Shown piece after piece: positions 1 to 12,365 of a DNA stretch of 64,000 nucleotides. The notes beneath the pieces were generated by a model, which did not search any database, was not told the origin of the DNA, and saw nothing but the letters and a program-made list of their open reading frames with translations. The DNA is from Eleusine coracana subsp. coracana (Eukaryota; Streptophyta; Magnoliopsida; Poales; Poaceae): assembly GCA_032690845.1 (NCBI GenBank), contig CM064430.1, positions 5,318,949 through 5,382,948 of the forward strand. Reading direction: 5' to 3'. Each line of letters starts with the position of its first letter. Within the stretch, counting starts at the first letter, position 1. Position numbers and translations under genes: made by a program.

Positions 1-970
1 ATTTAGCTCATGATGGAACATTGTAGGAACGTGTGTTCCTTTTGCCGTAAAGGCATGCTCTTTTGTCTTGTGAATAAACCATGGACAATCTGCTAAGTGC
101 ATTTGATCAAGAATAATTCTAAAACGTTAAATCCAAACACTGTGACTTGAGGCCTCGGGGTGTTTCCCGTACCCATTCGTGCGACCCTCTGCATGGATAA
201 GAGAACACATGAGGATAAACAATAAACACTTGATCAAATGAGTCTCTGTTGCATATGTGAGCGTTTGTGAAGCTCATTTTCTGTGAATGCTTGTTGCCCT
301 AGTTGAGATTGAAACTGGCTAGATTCTTATGATTTACTTGATGCTTGTTTTGCCTTGGATGGGAGTACTTACACATATGATGGTAGCTTTTCTCATGATA
401 AGCAAAAATTTGATTCTATCTCAGCTAGTCAATCTTTCTGCTTAGCTTGTATAGCTCTTGGTGTTTATGCCTTGCTATCTATTTTTTTATCTTTGTATGG
501 TTGTGCACCATTGCTTTTACACTTCATAGCTCTATGCTTATGATTAGCACAGTTAAATGTTTGTTTGCATAATTATTGAAGCTCCTTAGGTTTGCATTTT
601 CGTACATTGCATGTTTGCTTGTTCTTTTGCCTCTTTGATGAGTTCATTGCCAAAGCGGGAGAAAATTGTGGGTCATGCACAAATAATGCTAAAAAACTTA
701 AAATGATCCATTTTGTATTACATGAGACCTACCAGAACTTGAGGGGGAGCATATCATGATCTTGAGCATTTTCTTGCACTTTTTACATTCTTTGTGTCTC
801 AAGTCACTTTCTTTGCTAACTCTTGGTTTTGTGTTCCCTATTTTCCTAGATGGCTTGTTTTCACCTTTACTTTTTGGGTTTGGCCATTTGGATGAGCCTA
901 TTTGGTTTTGCATTTCAATCTCTAATCTTTGTGCATTTGAGTTTGTCAATGTACTCATCAAGGGGGAGAT
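1..970 (+). mobile_element. 3' internal non-coding end of a Sirevirus-like Ty1-copia element
   Basis: The stretch has no sustained reading frame but carries several polypurine blocks: near 646-665 (attgccaaagcgggagaaaa), at 741-750 (gagggggagc) and at 960-969 (aagggggaga). Repeated purine tracts of this kind just before the 3' LTR are a known hallmark of the plant Sirevirus lineage. The last block lies directly before the LTR that starts at 971, so it is the likely plus-strand primer. The pol genes of this element lie outside the window. The lineage call is an inference from these tracts. Confidence 0.55.
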
Positions 971-2958
971 TGAGAAATTATGTGGATATGTGCCATGGTT
1001 TGCAATATATGTGTAAGGATCGAAGGCGTACCGAGAGGGGGGGGGGGTGAATTAGTAAGCCGCTCACAAATCCAATTACTTCAATTTCCACTACTTGAGA
1101 CTAACAAGAGAAGCAAACTAAGCAATTCTAGTAGGCCAAGACCCTACACATGCTAGTGTTCATGATAAGATAAAGTGCGGAAGCCAATCACACTAGCCTA
1201 TACAAGCCATAATTCACCCTAGTCGCTAGAGCACACAATTACGGAATAGTAAAGAGAGGGTCAAGGAATGCTCATGATTTTTTCCCGAGGTCTTGGAAGG
1301 ATGGCGCCTTCCCCTAATCCTCGTTGGACCAATCCCGCCGGAGTCCCAGTCCCTCCCGCCACCAAGTGGAGTTCTCGCCCACAAGCCTGCAATCACTCCT
1401 AGAGTGAAGACATGGTGTGCGTCACCGCTGCACAAAGCACAAGCTCGTCTTCCTCGAGAACTTGCCGGACTCCCGAGCCGATACGGGCGCTCACTAGCGA
1501 TGCCCCTTTCACCGGCGGGCTCAAACCATGTACTAACATGTGATGGCCTTCACAACCAATCATGATAGGCTCGATCACCGACACCTAACCGGTCTAGGTC
1601 TCACCATCGACCAAGAGTAACAATCTAGATCACACCCTCAAGGACACCCTAGCCTTAGATGTGCAAGATGCTCTAGTTACTCTCCACTAGCACTCTCAAG
1701 ATATGCCATATCTCCTCCTAGGGCTCTCCTCTTTTCCTCTTGGAATTTATAAAATGCTCTCAGGTATTCCACTGGCCAAGAGAGATCTCCAAGACCCCAG
1801 CAACGAAGTTATATAGGCTCCCAATCTCAAACTAGTCGTTGCCTCACGAAATAAGCTTCCTGGGCCTACTGACCGGACAGTCCGGTCACTGCCTAACCGG
1901 ATAGTCTGGTCACTGCAGCACAGTGCACCAACGGCTCTCACCCCTGCTGATTCTCCTGCTAACAGGATCGTACGGTCACCTGACCGGACCGTCCGGTCCG
2001 TTTTTCTCTCCATTCTAGGAACCTTCGCACGATTGCTTCCTCTCTGCCCTGTGCAAGTCCTACTGATTGGACCATCCAGTCAGTAGACCGGACTGTCCGG
2101 TCTGTATAGACTCTAGCACAGATAGATTCCTTGCTTGTCGCAGGAAGTCCCAGACAACACCACATAGTGACCGTACAGTCCAGTCTCCATTGACCCCTCT
2201 ATCCGGTCTCTATGTCTAGAAGCTAAAACTCATCGTCCTCACTTGACTTTGTTTCCCAGCTTCTCTGAACAGCTCCTTGGCTTCTTCACTGTCACTAGAC
2301 ATGACCTAAGAGAATGACCTAGACTCACTTGATAGTCCGATTTTTTCTATGGACTTAAAGCCCTAACAACTAGTCAAGTGTTCTAAACACTTGCACCATA
2401 ACTTGTTCTCCACTTTGATCCATCTCCATCAACCCTTGGACTCCATCAAGTTCACAAGCCTCAATGCTTGTGGTCATTGTCATCAATCACCAAAGCAATC
2501 ATCATCCATATGATTTGTAATAGGGTTAAGAGATGATTCCTACATAGACAACACTCATGTAAATATTAGCTCATAATTTCATAGTTGTCATCTATCACCA
2601 AAACATCCATACCTTGGGGATCCAATCACCAATGGTCATGAAGCTTACAATATGTGATTAACAGAACTTCTGTCGGGGGCTTCGTAACTTCCATCGGACA
2701 CCACAGAACTTCCGTCAGACTCAGTTTTATGATCTCTCAAATCTTCCTTGTTTTCCTTTTTGTTCCTCTTGTGCTTCCGCTATGTGTCCTTTTGGTTTGA
2801 GTCATTCCTAGGGTTAGCATATCACAAGTTGGTGTGTGTAATCTTGGTAACTCGGTTAGAGGTTGGTTTGGGTTATAGTTGGGACATAGGCCAAGTTCTT
2901 GAGAAGAATTTTAGTTAGCTCTCATTCACCCCCCTCTGGCCACCTTCTCGGTCTTTCA
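971..2958 (+). mobile_element. 3' LTR of the Sirevirus-like element, split by a solo LTR
   Basis: The LTR starts with TGAGAAATTATG right after the polypurine tract and ends near 2958 with CGGTCTTTCA. A solo LTR of another family occupies 1012-2649. Removing it and one copy of the ATATG duplication leaves an LTR of about 345 bp. The right-hand part holds a C-rich box and a CTTCTCGGTC motif close to the 3' end, as in the other Copia LTRs of this window. The outer borders are less certain than those of the inserted solo LTR because the 5' LTR lies outside the window. Confidence 0.5.
1012..2649 (-). mobile_element. Solo Copia LTR (1,638 bp) with perfect 5-bp target duplication
   Basis: On the + strand the element starts TGTAAG and ends CTTACA, so it is bounded by TG...CA with 6-bp inverted ends. 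It is flanked on both sides by ATATG (1007-1011 and 2650-2654). It is homologous along its length, in inverse orientation, to the 5' LTR at 60875-62491: both share the CTCGGTACGCC box beside a C/G run and the phrase around 'ggatccaagg'. No internal region is present, so it is a solo LTR left by LTR-LTR recombination. Several near-palindromes built on GACCGGACNGTCCGGTC lie at about 1868-2210. Confidence 0.88.
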
Positions 2959-4240
2959 GGGACTAAGAGTGGGAAAATCACTCAGACCATCACGGATCGG
3001 ACAATACCGATCTCCTTTAAAGCTGACAAAGACACCTGTAGGACATCCGGTCTCTACGAGCCACCATCTATGAGGAGAAACCCATAAAGGAGGGAGAGTC
3101 AGCAAGCATAGATGCAGATGGCATACGATTTGATGGTACCATCAACAAGGAGCTTGATGACGAAGCAGAGGTGTTGACAACAATCGCTCGCCAAACCAAA
3201 GCGAACAACAATAACCAAACTAGAACTGAATGTCAGGTCCAAAGTGACAAGGGGAGAAGAGCCACAAAGATACAACAAATCTCGAAAGCTTATCGACTAA
3301 GAGAACTAGGCCGAGGATAAAGAACCAACATAGCTGGACTGCAAGATTCATCGGTCAATCATAAATGACAGCTACCAGCATGACCACCATGGTCACGCTA
3401 TGAGCCACCACCAGAAATCAACATATTATTTCACAAGACCATCGCGTCGAATTTGAGTCGTAGCAGGTCAGCCACCACAACAGAGGAATAGGCGATTTGA
3501 AGGGGGGTAGGAGGGGCTCACAATGGCGCCTCCAAGAAGAGGAACAACACCCACGGGCATCACCACCGTCAGCACCAGCAGGGGCCAGAGCTAGGTTTTC
3601 ATCTGAGCCCTCCAAATCTTGAGCCCAGATTGAGTACTGCTGCAGCCACGAGCAGGTGACTACCGGTTGGCTCCGCATTGTCAGCGTTGGGTGGACCCAT
3701 GTGGAAGATACGAGGAGACGAGGGCCCAGGACCTCTAAATCTATTAGAACCCCCCCCCCCCCCCCCGCCCCCCCCCCCCCCCGCCCCCCGAGCAGGAGTG
3801 GTCAGATCCTGGGCGCCGGCAGCTGGATCTTGCTGTGGAGAGGCCATGTTGTCCTTGGGAGAGCTGGCCATGGCCGGAAAAGCTTCAAGAAACAGTAGAG
3901 ACAGAGGAGAGAAACATGGGGGAACGGAGGAGACGAAGGGGCAAAAAACTGGGTGCGAACAGCGACCATTGGGGTGCCGCCTTTGGCCGCCGCCACTGCT
4001 CTCTTCGCCGGCGGTGGCGCCGGAGATGGCTGGCTAGGCTGGGGTGTGGTTGGCTGCGGGGGGGGGGGGGGGCGGGGAGTCGCCCCTCCTGTCGCCAAGG
4101 AGACGACGCGAAGGGGTACCGGGTCAGTCAACAAATGAATATGAAATTACTGTTTGGTCCGGCTTCTACCTCTTCGACTAAGTTCTGCAATCATCGGAGT
4201 CAAGTCTCTGGGCAGGAGAACTGAAGTCATGATATTTTGC
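2959..4240. other. Unclassified GC-rich stretch, no supportable gene
   Basis: The part from 3400 to 4130 is GC-rich and has overlapping open frames on both strands, but each runs through a C or G homopolymer that translates as poly-Pro or poly-Gly. No domain, splice pattern or family is recognisable. It could be a captured gene fragment or a UTR remnant. The segment 2959-3400 resembles decayed element-internal sequence and gives no readable protein. Confidence 0.3.
3750..3789. repeat. Poly-C simple repeat
   Basis: A C17 run, G, a C15 run, G and a further C6 run follow one another. A second run of 15 G lies at 4058-4072. Such runs vary in length between alleles and are prone to sequencing error. 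Confidence 0.9.
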
Positions 4241-5084
4241 ATTTTAACCTTGTTTTAAAAGTTGGAAAGCACTGGAAAGATTTGTACTATCTTGGTATGT
4301 AGTAATTCAGCCGTAGGTTATGCTGGTTGGTTTACTAAACCAAATTTTTGCTACCCTGTTTCAATGCATTATGAAGAATCGGTTACCTCACATTCATTGC
4401 TGTCATGCTCCATATTTGTTTTGTATGTTTGGCGCCAGTTAAGTGAGCCTTGTTTTGACTAAGTGTCGGATATGTTACGGAAAATCTTTAGATCGTAGTT
4501 TGGCTGGCTCCCGTTATCTTTGGGCTTGGTCCAGACGTGCCTTTATTGCCTAGAGCTGAAGTGACCATGTCAGCAGGAGCCAACCAAACATGTCCTTAGA
4601 CACTGGTGTAACCTGAAGTAATTCCACGTTGCTTCTCGCGAGTGTGCTGAACCAACCATGTCAGCAGGTTGAGGACCAATGTCCTTAGATGCAACCTGAA
4701 GGAATTTCATCTTCTGATGAAGAGTGTTTTATCTAAATTGTGGTATGTTTAGTTCACTATACCAATTATATAATACAACCGCCAAATTTGAACTGAAATT
4801 CTTCTTAATGTGTTCAGTGGACAAGGATTTAGAGTCAGCATGCTAATAGAAAATTACAAAGTGTAAATTTGATAAAGATACCGGATGGACCCTGACGACT
4901 TCCAATTCTGCAAGTATTCTGAAATCAAGCTGAATTGGAAACAATGTTTCAATGCATTCGTTTCAACAAATTAGTGGCTGACAAACTCTATTCCACTTCC
5001 ATCTATCGGTTGAGCAACAAACATCATGTCCTTATGTTCCTGTTCGTTCTGTTGACATCCTTACTCCCTGTTTGTATTCACTTA
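4241..5084. other. Intergenic, nothing recognised
   Basis: AT-rich sequence without an open frame of note (longest 66 codons at 4262-4462, no domain), RNA gene or resolvable element ends. Confidence 0.4.
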
Positions 5085-5672
5085 GGATAAGTACAATGGT
5101 GTTGTTTTATAGGTTGTCTCATACATGACACATAATCTTAAAACGGTTTATAAGACGACTTATACAATGGATGGTCTTATTAGTTATCTCATATTAATTA
5201 TATGTCTCCTTATTTGTGGAGGTACAAAGGAATATTTATAGATTAAGAGACTATTAGAACTCGTACAATGGTGTGAGAGCCGTCTCTTACTCCTAAATTT
5301 CTACGCATGAGGTGGTTGCTACGTGAAACAACTACCTCTTTCTCTCACCATCCTCTCTCTCTTCCATGTCATAAAAAATCCTATGTGGCAATATATCAGG
5401 CGACCTATGAGACTGCCTACATGTAGCATTGTACCTGCCCTTAATTTGTGAACAAAAACAGAAATATTTAAGAGTTATAAGATAGCTACAACTCATACAG
5501 TGGTGTATAAGTCATCTCATACTCCTAAAATTTAGCGCATGAGGTAGTTGCTTCATAAAATAACCAACTATTTCTCTCACCACCCTCTCTCTCTTCCACA
5601 TCATCAAAAATCCTATGTGGCACTGCATGAGACGGCCTATGAGACTGCTTATGTGTAGCGTTGTACCTGCCC
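5085..5672. mobile_element. Tourist-like (PIF/Harbinger) MITE with internal tandem duplication
   Basis: The element is flanked by TTA on both sides (5082-5084 and 5673-5675), the target size of PIF/Harbinger elements. Its ends are inverted: GGATAAGTACAATGG on the left and, read on the other strand, GGGCAGGTACAACGC on the right. Inside, a unit of about 220-235 bp occurs twice in tandem (about 5228-5462 and 5463-5675), each copy with the block 'gcatgaggt', a CT-rich tract and a 'gtacctgccc' terminus. It has no coding capacity. Confidence 0.65.
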
Positions 5673-5675
5673 TTA

Positions 5676-8600
5676 CTAAATTTTTACCGGCTAAATTTTA
5701 GTCATTTTTTATTCAAACATCCTTCTAAACTCTTCTAAGCTTTAGCTAGTCCACCTCTTAAAAACTCCTGAACTCAGAAAAAGAAACATAACCAAAGTCG
5801 AAATTACCCTCTCCATACGCGGTATTGTTCTTCTCTTCTCATGTGTGTCCACTTTTTTATTAGCCATGGATGAGGACAAGAATGTTTAATTTTTGGTTAG
5901 CCAAAAACTTTAGGCATGGATCCAGACATAGACTTTCTAAAGTTTAGTTAGCTGGCTAAAGTTTATTCAGCTAGAGGATCACTCTCTATTCTATTCTTTG
6001 GTCTTTTGGGGCCTGCCGTGATTTAGATCTCAGCTCTTAGGCGTTCTTGTGTGGTAAAACGTGGATCGAATACTGTTTAGGAGTTGAGATCAGTTCTTTT
6101 CTAGAGGCTGATTATGCAAAATCTTGATCGTAGTTTGGCTCCCGTTAGTTTGTAGCATTTTTTAGACTATATTCCCTTCATCATTTTTTATCATTAATGT
6201 ACACTAGATATTTCATCTTCCCACCCAAACTTGTATGGCAGGTCAAGTCCATTTTTGTAGCATGTGATTATTGAAGTGGTGACTGTTTCAGGCTTGTAGC
6301 ATGGAAATTTACTATCGGTCTCGGTAGTAAGCTCGGTAGTATAACCCAAGTTCAATTCCTGTCCGTCCTCTTTTTTGCAAATCGTCATTATTATCACATC
6401 CTTTTTTTTTTGCAAATCATCATTATTATGACAGATAAATATCCAAACGACATCTATTAGGACCTATTGGGAAAAAAAGTCTCAAGTGACTTTTCTTTAG
6501 GGACCTGGAGGGAGTAGGTTTTTGGCCGCAGGCCAAAAGCTTTGCCTTGAGGCTCTGGCCAAATGTTTGATCAATCCCAACACATAGATCATTACAATCT
6601 CTACATATTCATATTTTATTTAACTTTCAAGATGTTATTGGAATTGATAACACATTAACAGCTAAGAGCATCTCTAATGGAGCATGCAAATTTAGGCTTC
6701 CAAATCCCATTTTGCATATCCACCTATAAAATTTGGAAGCCCAGATTTGCACCCAACTCTAGTGGAACATGCATATGGCCTCCTATTTTCATTGGATCTA
6801 TCTGCCAGTAAAAAAATGGCAACCACTTTCTTCTTTGACGCGCAGGCCCGCCACCACGAGCTGCTCTGATGTAGGCCCGCTACCGCCCTGAGCTGCTATG
6901 GCGCCCTTGCCTGTTGCTGCTTCGACGCCTGCTCTCATCGAGGAGGAGTTGCACATCAAGCCCGCCTGCTCCTCTTTCAACTGGATCGAGGACAAGAACT
7001 TCTTTTCTCGAGTCCCCATCACTTGATCGGCCACCCCCTATGGTTCACTCCTGCTTTTGGCACCATGGCCACCCCTGGCGACAGCATGAGCCTCGGCCTG
7101 CCTGCACTTGTGTCAGCACCGCCACCCTCTACCCGCGCCCACGTCAGCACCGGCACCGTCCACCCACGCCCATAGCGCCTGGTGCCACCCCTATGCTCGG
7201 TCCATGCAGGAGAGGGGGAGGGAGAGGGAGAGGGAGAGGAGGGGAGGACTCTGCATAGATGTTATTGTTAGCAACTGTAGCATATTAATTTTTTAAAAAA
7301 GTCAGTGTCTCGTGATCCTATAGTCCTTATTAACTGTTGTTTTTCTAAATTACAAAAAAAACATCCCTGCAATTTATCATGCTATACACTGCTCTACGGT
7401 TTCTATCAGCTTCATTATCACCATGCCAAGAGAGAATATGACCCATGAGTCCGACGGGAGGCCAAAGCACACAAGGTCCTCTGACGATTGTATGTAGACG
7501 AACCAGCAGCTCCTACTGCCTGATGAATTGATGTCCTGACCGACAACATTGGCTACAAGGAACGAGGGATGATAGGATATATGACCCTTTTCTCTAGCAC
7601 ACACGCTCCATCACTAGGAGTTGCCGGCAGTGCGAACACTGTTCTAACAGATCATCACCAATAATGCATAGGACGTGTGTGGCAAGATGGTATTGTTGAT
7701 GGTGAGCACAACGTTCAGGTCATGGACAAGAATATCGAGTCTCCCTCATGCCCAAGCAACGAAGTGATTGTGCTATCCTGGCACATGTAGCCAAGGATCT
7801 GACAAATGTCACTGAAGTCCATATTGGTTGATCAGCTCCAGACATCCAATACAAGTAGCTGCATGGTTGAACAATCACTATGTCGGTGGGGTGCCCCCAG
7901 AACAGACGCAGACACATCACCATGAAGTTTGGCATGCAGGACTGATGTTGATGTCTATCTCGTCGTCGCACTCAGAGTCCACATGGAAGTGCATGTCCGA
8001 GGTCACGGAGGAGTGCGTGGACCTTCACAATTGAAAACGTCGTATTCAATGATCAACGGTGTGCTGGACAGAGCGATGAGCAGGCTATTGGCAAATATAA
8101 AAAATATGGCACGTTAGATATCATATTTTGTATAACCTGCTCATCAATCAGGATCAAAAACTCGGACATCGTATGATTCGGCCAGCGAGCATCTCAGGGA
8201 AGCATCCAACCACATAGTCACTTTATTTGATTAGTCGATCGACAAATTTTTGGCTTGGCCACTCGGTAGCGTGGGAAGCTATTATGTTCGAAGAACAAAC
8301 AAATCGACGATTCCATCAGGCAAGCTACACGCTTGCGGGTTGCTATCATTACGAGATGGATAAATGACGGAAGGTCCATGTGTTGAAAGTATTTAAACAA
8401 GTGCATGCACGTCCACAGAGAACATAAACTTAATGACAATGATCTAAATGATTGCATATACTTCATAAACTTCATGATTCGGCGATTCAATGTTTCGACT
8501 TGAATCTATGATTTGATCATTTATGTTATATATCGTAAAAGAAATTAGTCACTAGGAGAATTTGCATAAGTCTGTCATCTTCAAACACCCATAGCAACGT

Positions 8601-8905
8601 ACAAATATTTTGCTAGTTTCTTAATAATTTAGATGAGTGTATATGCCCCATATTTTGTGTTGATTTTTTGGTATTGGCTGTCACCAGAAAACAAAAACAA
8701 TAGGGACTGCATCGTGTTTCCGTCCCGCTGACCTGCTCCGAGTGAAAAACGAACAAACAAAATCGAGAAGAGCTTCTTTATCCCACTCCGAATCTAATCA
8801 TTACAATATAAGTCATTATATTTTAGAAAAAAATTCCTCAATATTAGACAATAGAATACGGAGTTAAAATATTATACAAAAATTAAAAAATAACACAGTG
8901 TTTTA
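5676..8905. other. Intergenic with decayed repeats, no gene supported
   Basis: The longest open frame is 114 codons (6914-7258), inside a GC-rich patch with low-complexity Pro, Arg and His content and a GGGAGA simple repeat near 7211-7240. The phrase 'gcatctctaatggag' near 6667 recurs near 10641 and is typical of grass MITE termini, but a partner end could not be fixed. A short direct repeat around 'ttgcaaatc' occurs at about 6376 and 6411. No family was recognised. Confidence 0.35.
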
Positions 8906-8907
8906 TA

Positions 8908-9479
8908 CTCCCTTTGTCCTGATATATTTGACGCTCCAGTCTACATAAGAACCAAGAAAAAAAAAATCTACAGAGACAAAACCTGCGCTCAGACCCATCA
9001 GAAAATGAGCTGACAAGTGCTCCATGTGACAAGTATTAAAAAAATAGAAAACAAGACATTGTGTGGTAAGGAAGGGAGAACTGTTGTCTTGGTACGCGTG
9101 CGTGATGGAGTAATAGCCAGTGCTGGCAGTTGAATCGGCAGTAGATTCAGAAGAAAACACGTCTATTGTTTTTCGGTATATAATAACATCAAATAATATG
9201 AGAAAAATATACTCACTCGGTTTATATTTACATGTCATTCTAAGGCTTTTAACTTTTCTCTAATTATATATCATTTTTACTTCTCAATGCATATTTCTCT
9301 CTTCCTAATACAATATTTTCTCTTCTTACTCTATCTCTATCTCTATCTCTCTATTCTCGTTTTCAGTGTATCCATCTTTTTACTTCTCCTTATTTTCCAT
9401 GTCCAATTCTAAAACGACATCTAATTCTATACGGAGGGAGTATAATCCTAGAATATCAAATACATTGGAACGGAGGGAG
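8908..9479. mobile_element. Stowaway MITE (outer element of a nest)
   Basis: The ends are inverted: CTCCCTTTGTCC on the left and CTCCCTCCGTTCC read inward from the right. The homology continues inward, with 'tatttgac' on the left matching 'tatttgat' from the right. TA flanks both sides (8906-8907 and 9480-9481), the Stowaway/Tc1-mariner target. It is about 340 bp once the inner element at 9212-9440 is removed. Confidence 0.8.
9212..9440. mobile_element. Stowaway MITE nested in another Stowaway
   Basis: A 229-bp element with ends CTCACTCGGTTTATA and, inverted, CTCCCTCCGTATAGA, flanked by TA at 9210-9211 and 9441-9442. It interrupts the outer Stowaway at 8908-9479 and so inserted later. It contains a CT-rich tract with short TCTCTA repeats near 9325-9355. 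Confidence 0.8.
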
Positions 9480-9481
9480 TA

Positions 9482-11014
9482 AAACGGAAGAATCATAAGA
9501 AAAAACTAATACCGCTATATACACGTCCAATACAAAGTTTCCCAGAAGCATAATTCTTGACCCGTCGCCGAGTTCCTGGGAAGCAGTGCTCGCCGATGGT
9601 CACCTTCCTAATGTCCACTATGGCCGTGCCACTGACTGCATGGTGGCGGCAGGCTTGCCCTTGAGCGTCTGCTCGAACATCAGGTTCTTCGCGGATTGCA
9701 TCGTGGCCGCTCACGAGGAACATCGTCGTCTGGATGAAGGGTTCTTCCTCGCTCTTCGATTGGACGACACAGAGGTGTGGCTGCACGTGGCCGCTCGTGC
9801 TGTGGCGTTCGTTGGGATAGTAATCTTTGTTTTCCAATGCGGTCTGTGTGGCCGCGCAAGCATACGGAATACACAAATTGAAACCACCATCTATCCTTGT
9901 GTTAGTATAGTACCGCATCGCCAAGGCTGGCTACGAAAGGTGCCTTTGGACGTCCATACAATGAGGACGGTGGCCTGCAACAGTTGAACCACCACTTCCT
10001 GCCGTCTCAATTTGTCCTGGAGGCACCTGATAGGACCTTGTCATCCTGGAACTGCAAGCCCTTGATCTAAAGGTGACTGCATTCGATTGGCCACCCCACA
10101 TGTGGGTGTGTAGGACTAGCACTCGATCTGCCCACCCAGATGGACCCTCCTCCCTTGATGGAGGTAGTAACCATGACCACAAAAACTCTGACGTCCTTCC
10201 TTCTCCGTGCAATGGTAAAGAAGAGACATTGTCAAGGTCAATCACAGCTCATGGGCATCAAGGTGCAGAGTTCGTGATACAACGTAATATTGTATCGATC
10301 AAACAACAATTTTTTAAAAAACTGTAGTAACACACATACACTTTGCTAGTCTGTATACATAGTACGGTTAGCAACTGCAACGAACATGCACGCCTTTGTG
10401 GTTGGTGTTCCTGCTCCCTCCTATATGCGGTCGCATTCTCTACCTGGCGTTTCCACATGGATCTGGTCAGGCTCATGACAGTGGCAGCCGTGCCACGCCT
10501 CCATTGAGACCATGGTCAGAGCAAGCCCCGTCGGACAAGTTTGTGGCCCGTCATGATAGTCGGGTCATTGCTGCTAACTTTCATGAGACATCGTCACCTC
10601 CTCACAGGAATATAGCCAGTGTTACAACCCTTTAAAACATCTCTAATGGAGTCTTCTAAATAAGTCTCTACTCTAAATTTTAGAAGTTAAACTAACAAAA
10701 ACTCCTAGATGGGCTCCTAAACTCCCTCCTATTTTGCATGCTCTCTCAAATTTCTTCTCCAAGCCTCCAGGTTTGAGAGCCTCCCATCCATCCTCCCACA
10801 TATGGATCTCACTTTTTTTTCATTTTCTTTTCTGATGTCGACAAGGGTTTCAGATCTTCCGAAAAGTTCTGATAAACTTGATTAAGGTAGAGGTGATACA
10901 CAACTTGATCCGACTTCTGAATGATACGTTCTGAACACCACAATCATAGTATAACGTCTTCTCTGGTTATCAATAATAGACCTCACCAAGAAGGCTTATT
11001 CTTGCCTGCAAATC
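9482..11014. other. Intergenic, weak open frames only
   Basis: The longest frames are 143 codons on the minus strand (9493-9924) and 133 codons on the plus strand (9586-9987), overlapping each other. Neither shows a recognisable domain. The region 9540-10640 is richer in GC than its surroundings and may be a decayed gene fragment; I assign no function. Confidence 0.3.
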
Positions 11015-12365
11015 AAAAACACAAACAATAACAAAAAAGAATGCCACCACATTTGCAAGTACATGATGAATCCCACAAGTTGAGGTCTCACAAACCGATG
11101 AAACAACGAAACTACTATCAACAAAAATTTAAGCAAAATCCCAAAGCGATCAAGGTCATGCACCACCCTCTGGACATAGCCCTAACTAGGCTCAACTCGA
11201 TACATGGCTCAAAGGATGAAAACGGTGTCGCAGCACCGGGACTAGGGGTGGACGCTCGGCTCGGTCCAACTTGATATAGAATCAAGCTGGCTCGGCTCGA
11301 CTTGAAATTTACACGAGCTGAAATGCTAGCTCGGCTTGGCTTGGTACGAGCTCGAGCCAGCTTGTGAGCTCAACATATAATATAACATATAGATTAACAA
11401 ATATAGCTTAAGTAACTATAATCTTTAAAGTTTTAAGGTCTAATACCATAAGATTTATATAAGATGACAATTCGATATTTAAAAACTTAAATAAATAACT
11501 AACTCACACTAGACTTCAAGTCATCATCACTCGATCTCGAAGGTCATCAAGCTTGCGGGCGTACTACGATGGCGGCGGCTTGACTCTGTCCCTCGTGTGG
11601 TTCGCATTTCACCTTAACCTAGACGATCATAACTTACGAATGCATATGATAGAAATATGATCGGCTGTTGTTTGACTTCCCCCTTGAAATGGACCTTTCG
11701 GTAAAGATTTTGTGAGATGGATTATGACTCTTTGCTGGATTTAGTTTTGGGCCATTGACTTTGTAAAGCTTGTATGGCTCGCGAGCCAGCTTATTGTTAA
11801 AAAACCGAGCTGAAACATGAGCTCGGCTTGGCTTGAAAGTCCATCGAGCTGAGTCGAGCCAAGCTGCGATCAAGCCGAGTGAGCTCGTGAGTTTCGAGCC
11901 AAACATAAAGGCCAAACCGGGACATATTCTGGATGCCAAATTGTTTCGACAATTCATGATGACTCCAGATTGTTTTTGACATGAGGTCGGCGGCATTGGA
12001 AAGACCATCCCATTATCTTTCTAGGAAGATATAGAATATCCCAATCAAATTTTGTTTGTATTATGGGCGTTCGTTTTAGTGAGATCTACTCCTACACTCC
12101 GAGTCGGACTAGGGGTTGATATTATTTGGGCCTCCATGTTGGCTCGGACATCATTGCTGGCCCATCATGCCTCTCATCACCTCTCCATCTATGTCATCAT
12201 CATCTCCATGATTTCTGACAATAATTAATTCATTAGGTAGCAATCTATTATCAAAACTACATAAACAAAACATTAGAAACGAGCCGAACTGTAAATTCAG
12301 GTGATGTACATTCCTAGTTTGAGGAGTATTGTATATATCCATAGGGATGATGTCCTCATCATTCT
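11015..12365. repeat. Diverged tandem duplication, copy A (holds a hAT-like insertion)
   Basis: This stretch and 12790-13485 align in the same order: 'ctgcaaatcaa', 'atgatgaatc', 'caactcgatacatggc', 'attctggatg', 'aattgtttcga', 'tttctaggaag/cat', and 'catagggatgatgtcctcat'. Without the insertion at 11243-11915 copy A is about 670 bp, close to copy B. What the unit encodes is not clear; frames are short and broken on both strands. Confidence 0.75.
11243..11915. mobile_element. hAT-like non-autonomous element, GAGCTCGG-rich
   Basis: The element is flanked by a perfect 8-bp duplication ACCGGGAC (11235-11242 and 11916-11923), the hAT target size. The paralogous copy B of the host sequence (about 13035-13060) reads straight through this point and acts as the empty site. 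The left end is TAGGGGTGGACG; the right end is only loosely inverted to it, but both termini carry GGCTCG motifs at a similar offset. The interior has long inverted GAGCTCG-type tracts near each end. A related element lies at 45597-48650. Confidence 0.72.

Noticed and set aside
3599..4134. Poly-Gly and poly-Pro frames on both strands
   Set aside because: They are produced by homopolymer C/G runs. No domain or codon pattern supports a protein.
9493..9987. 143- and 133-codon overlapping frames
   Set aside because: They lie on opposite strands over the same bases, with no recognisable domain or gene context.
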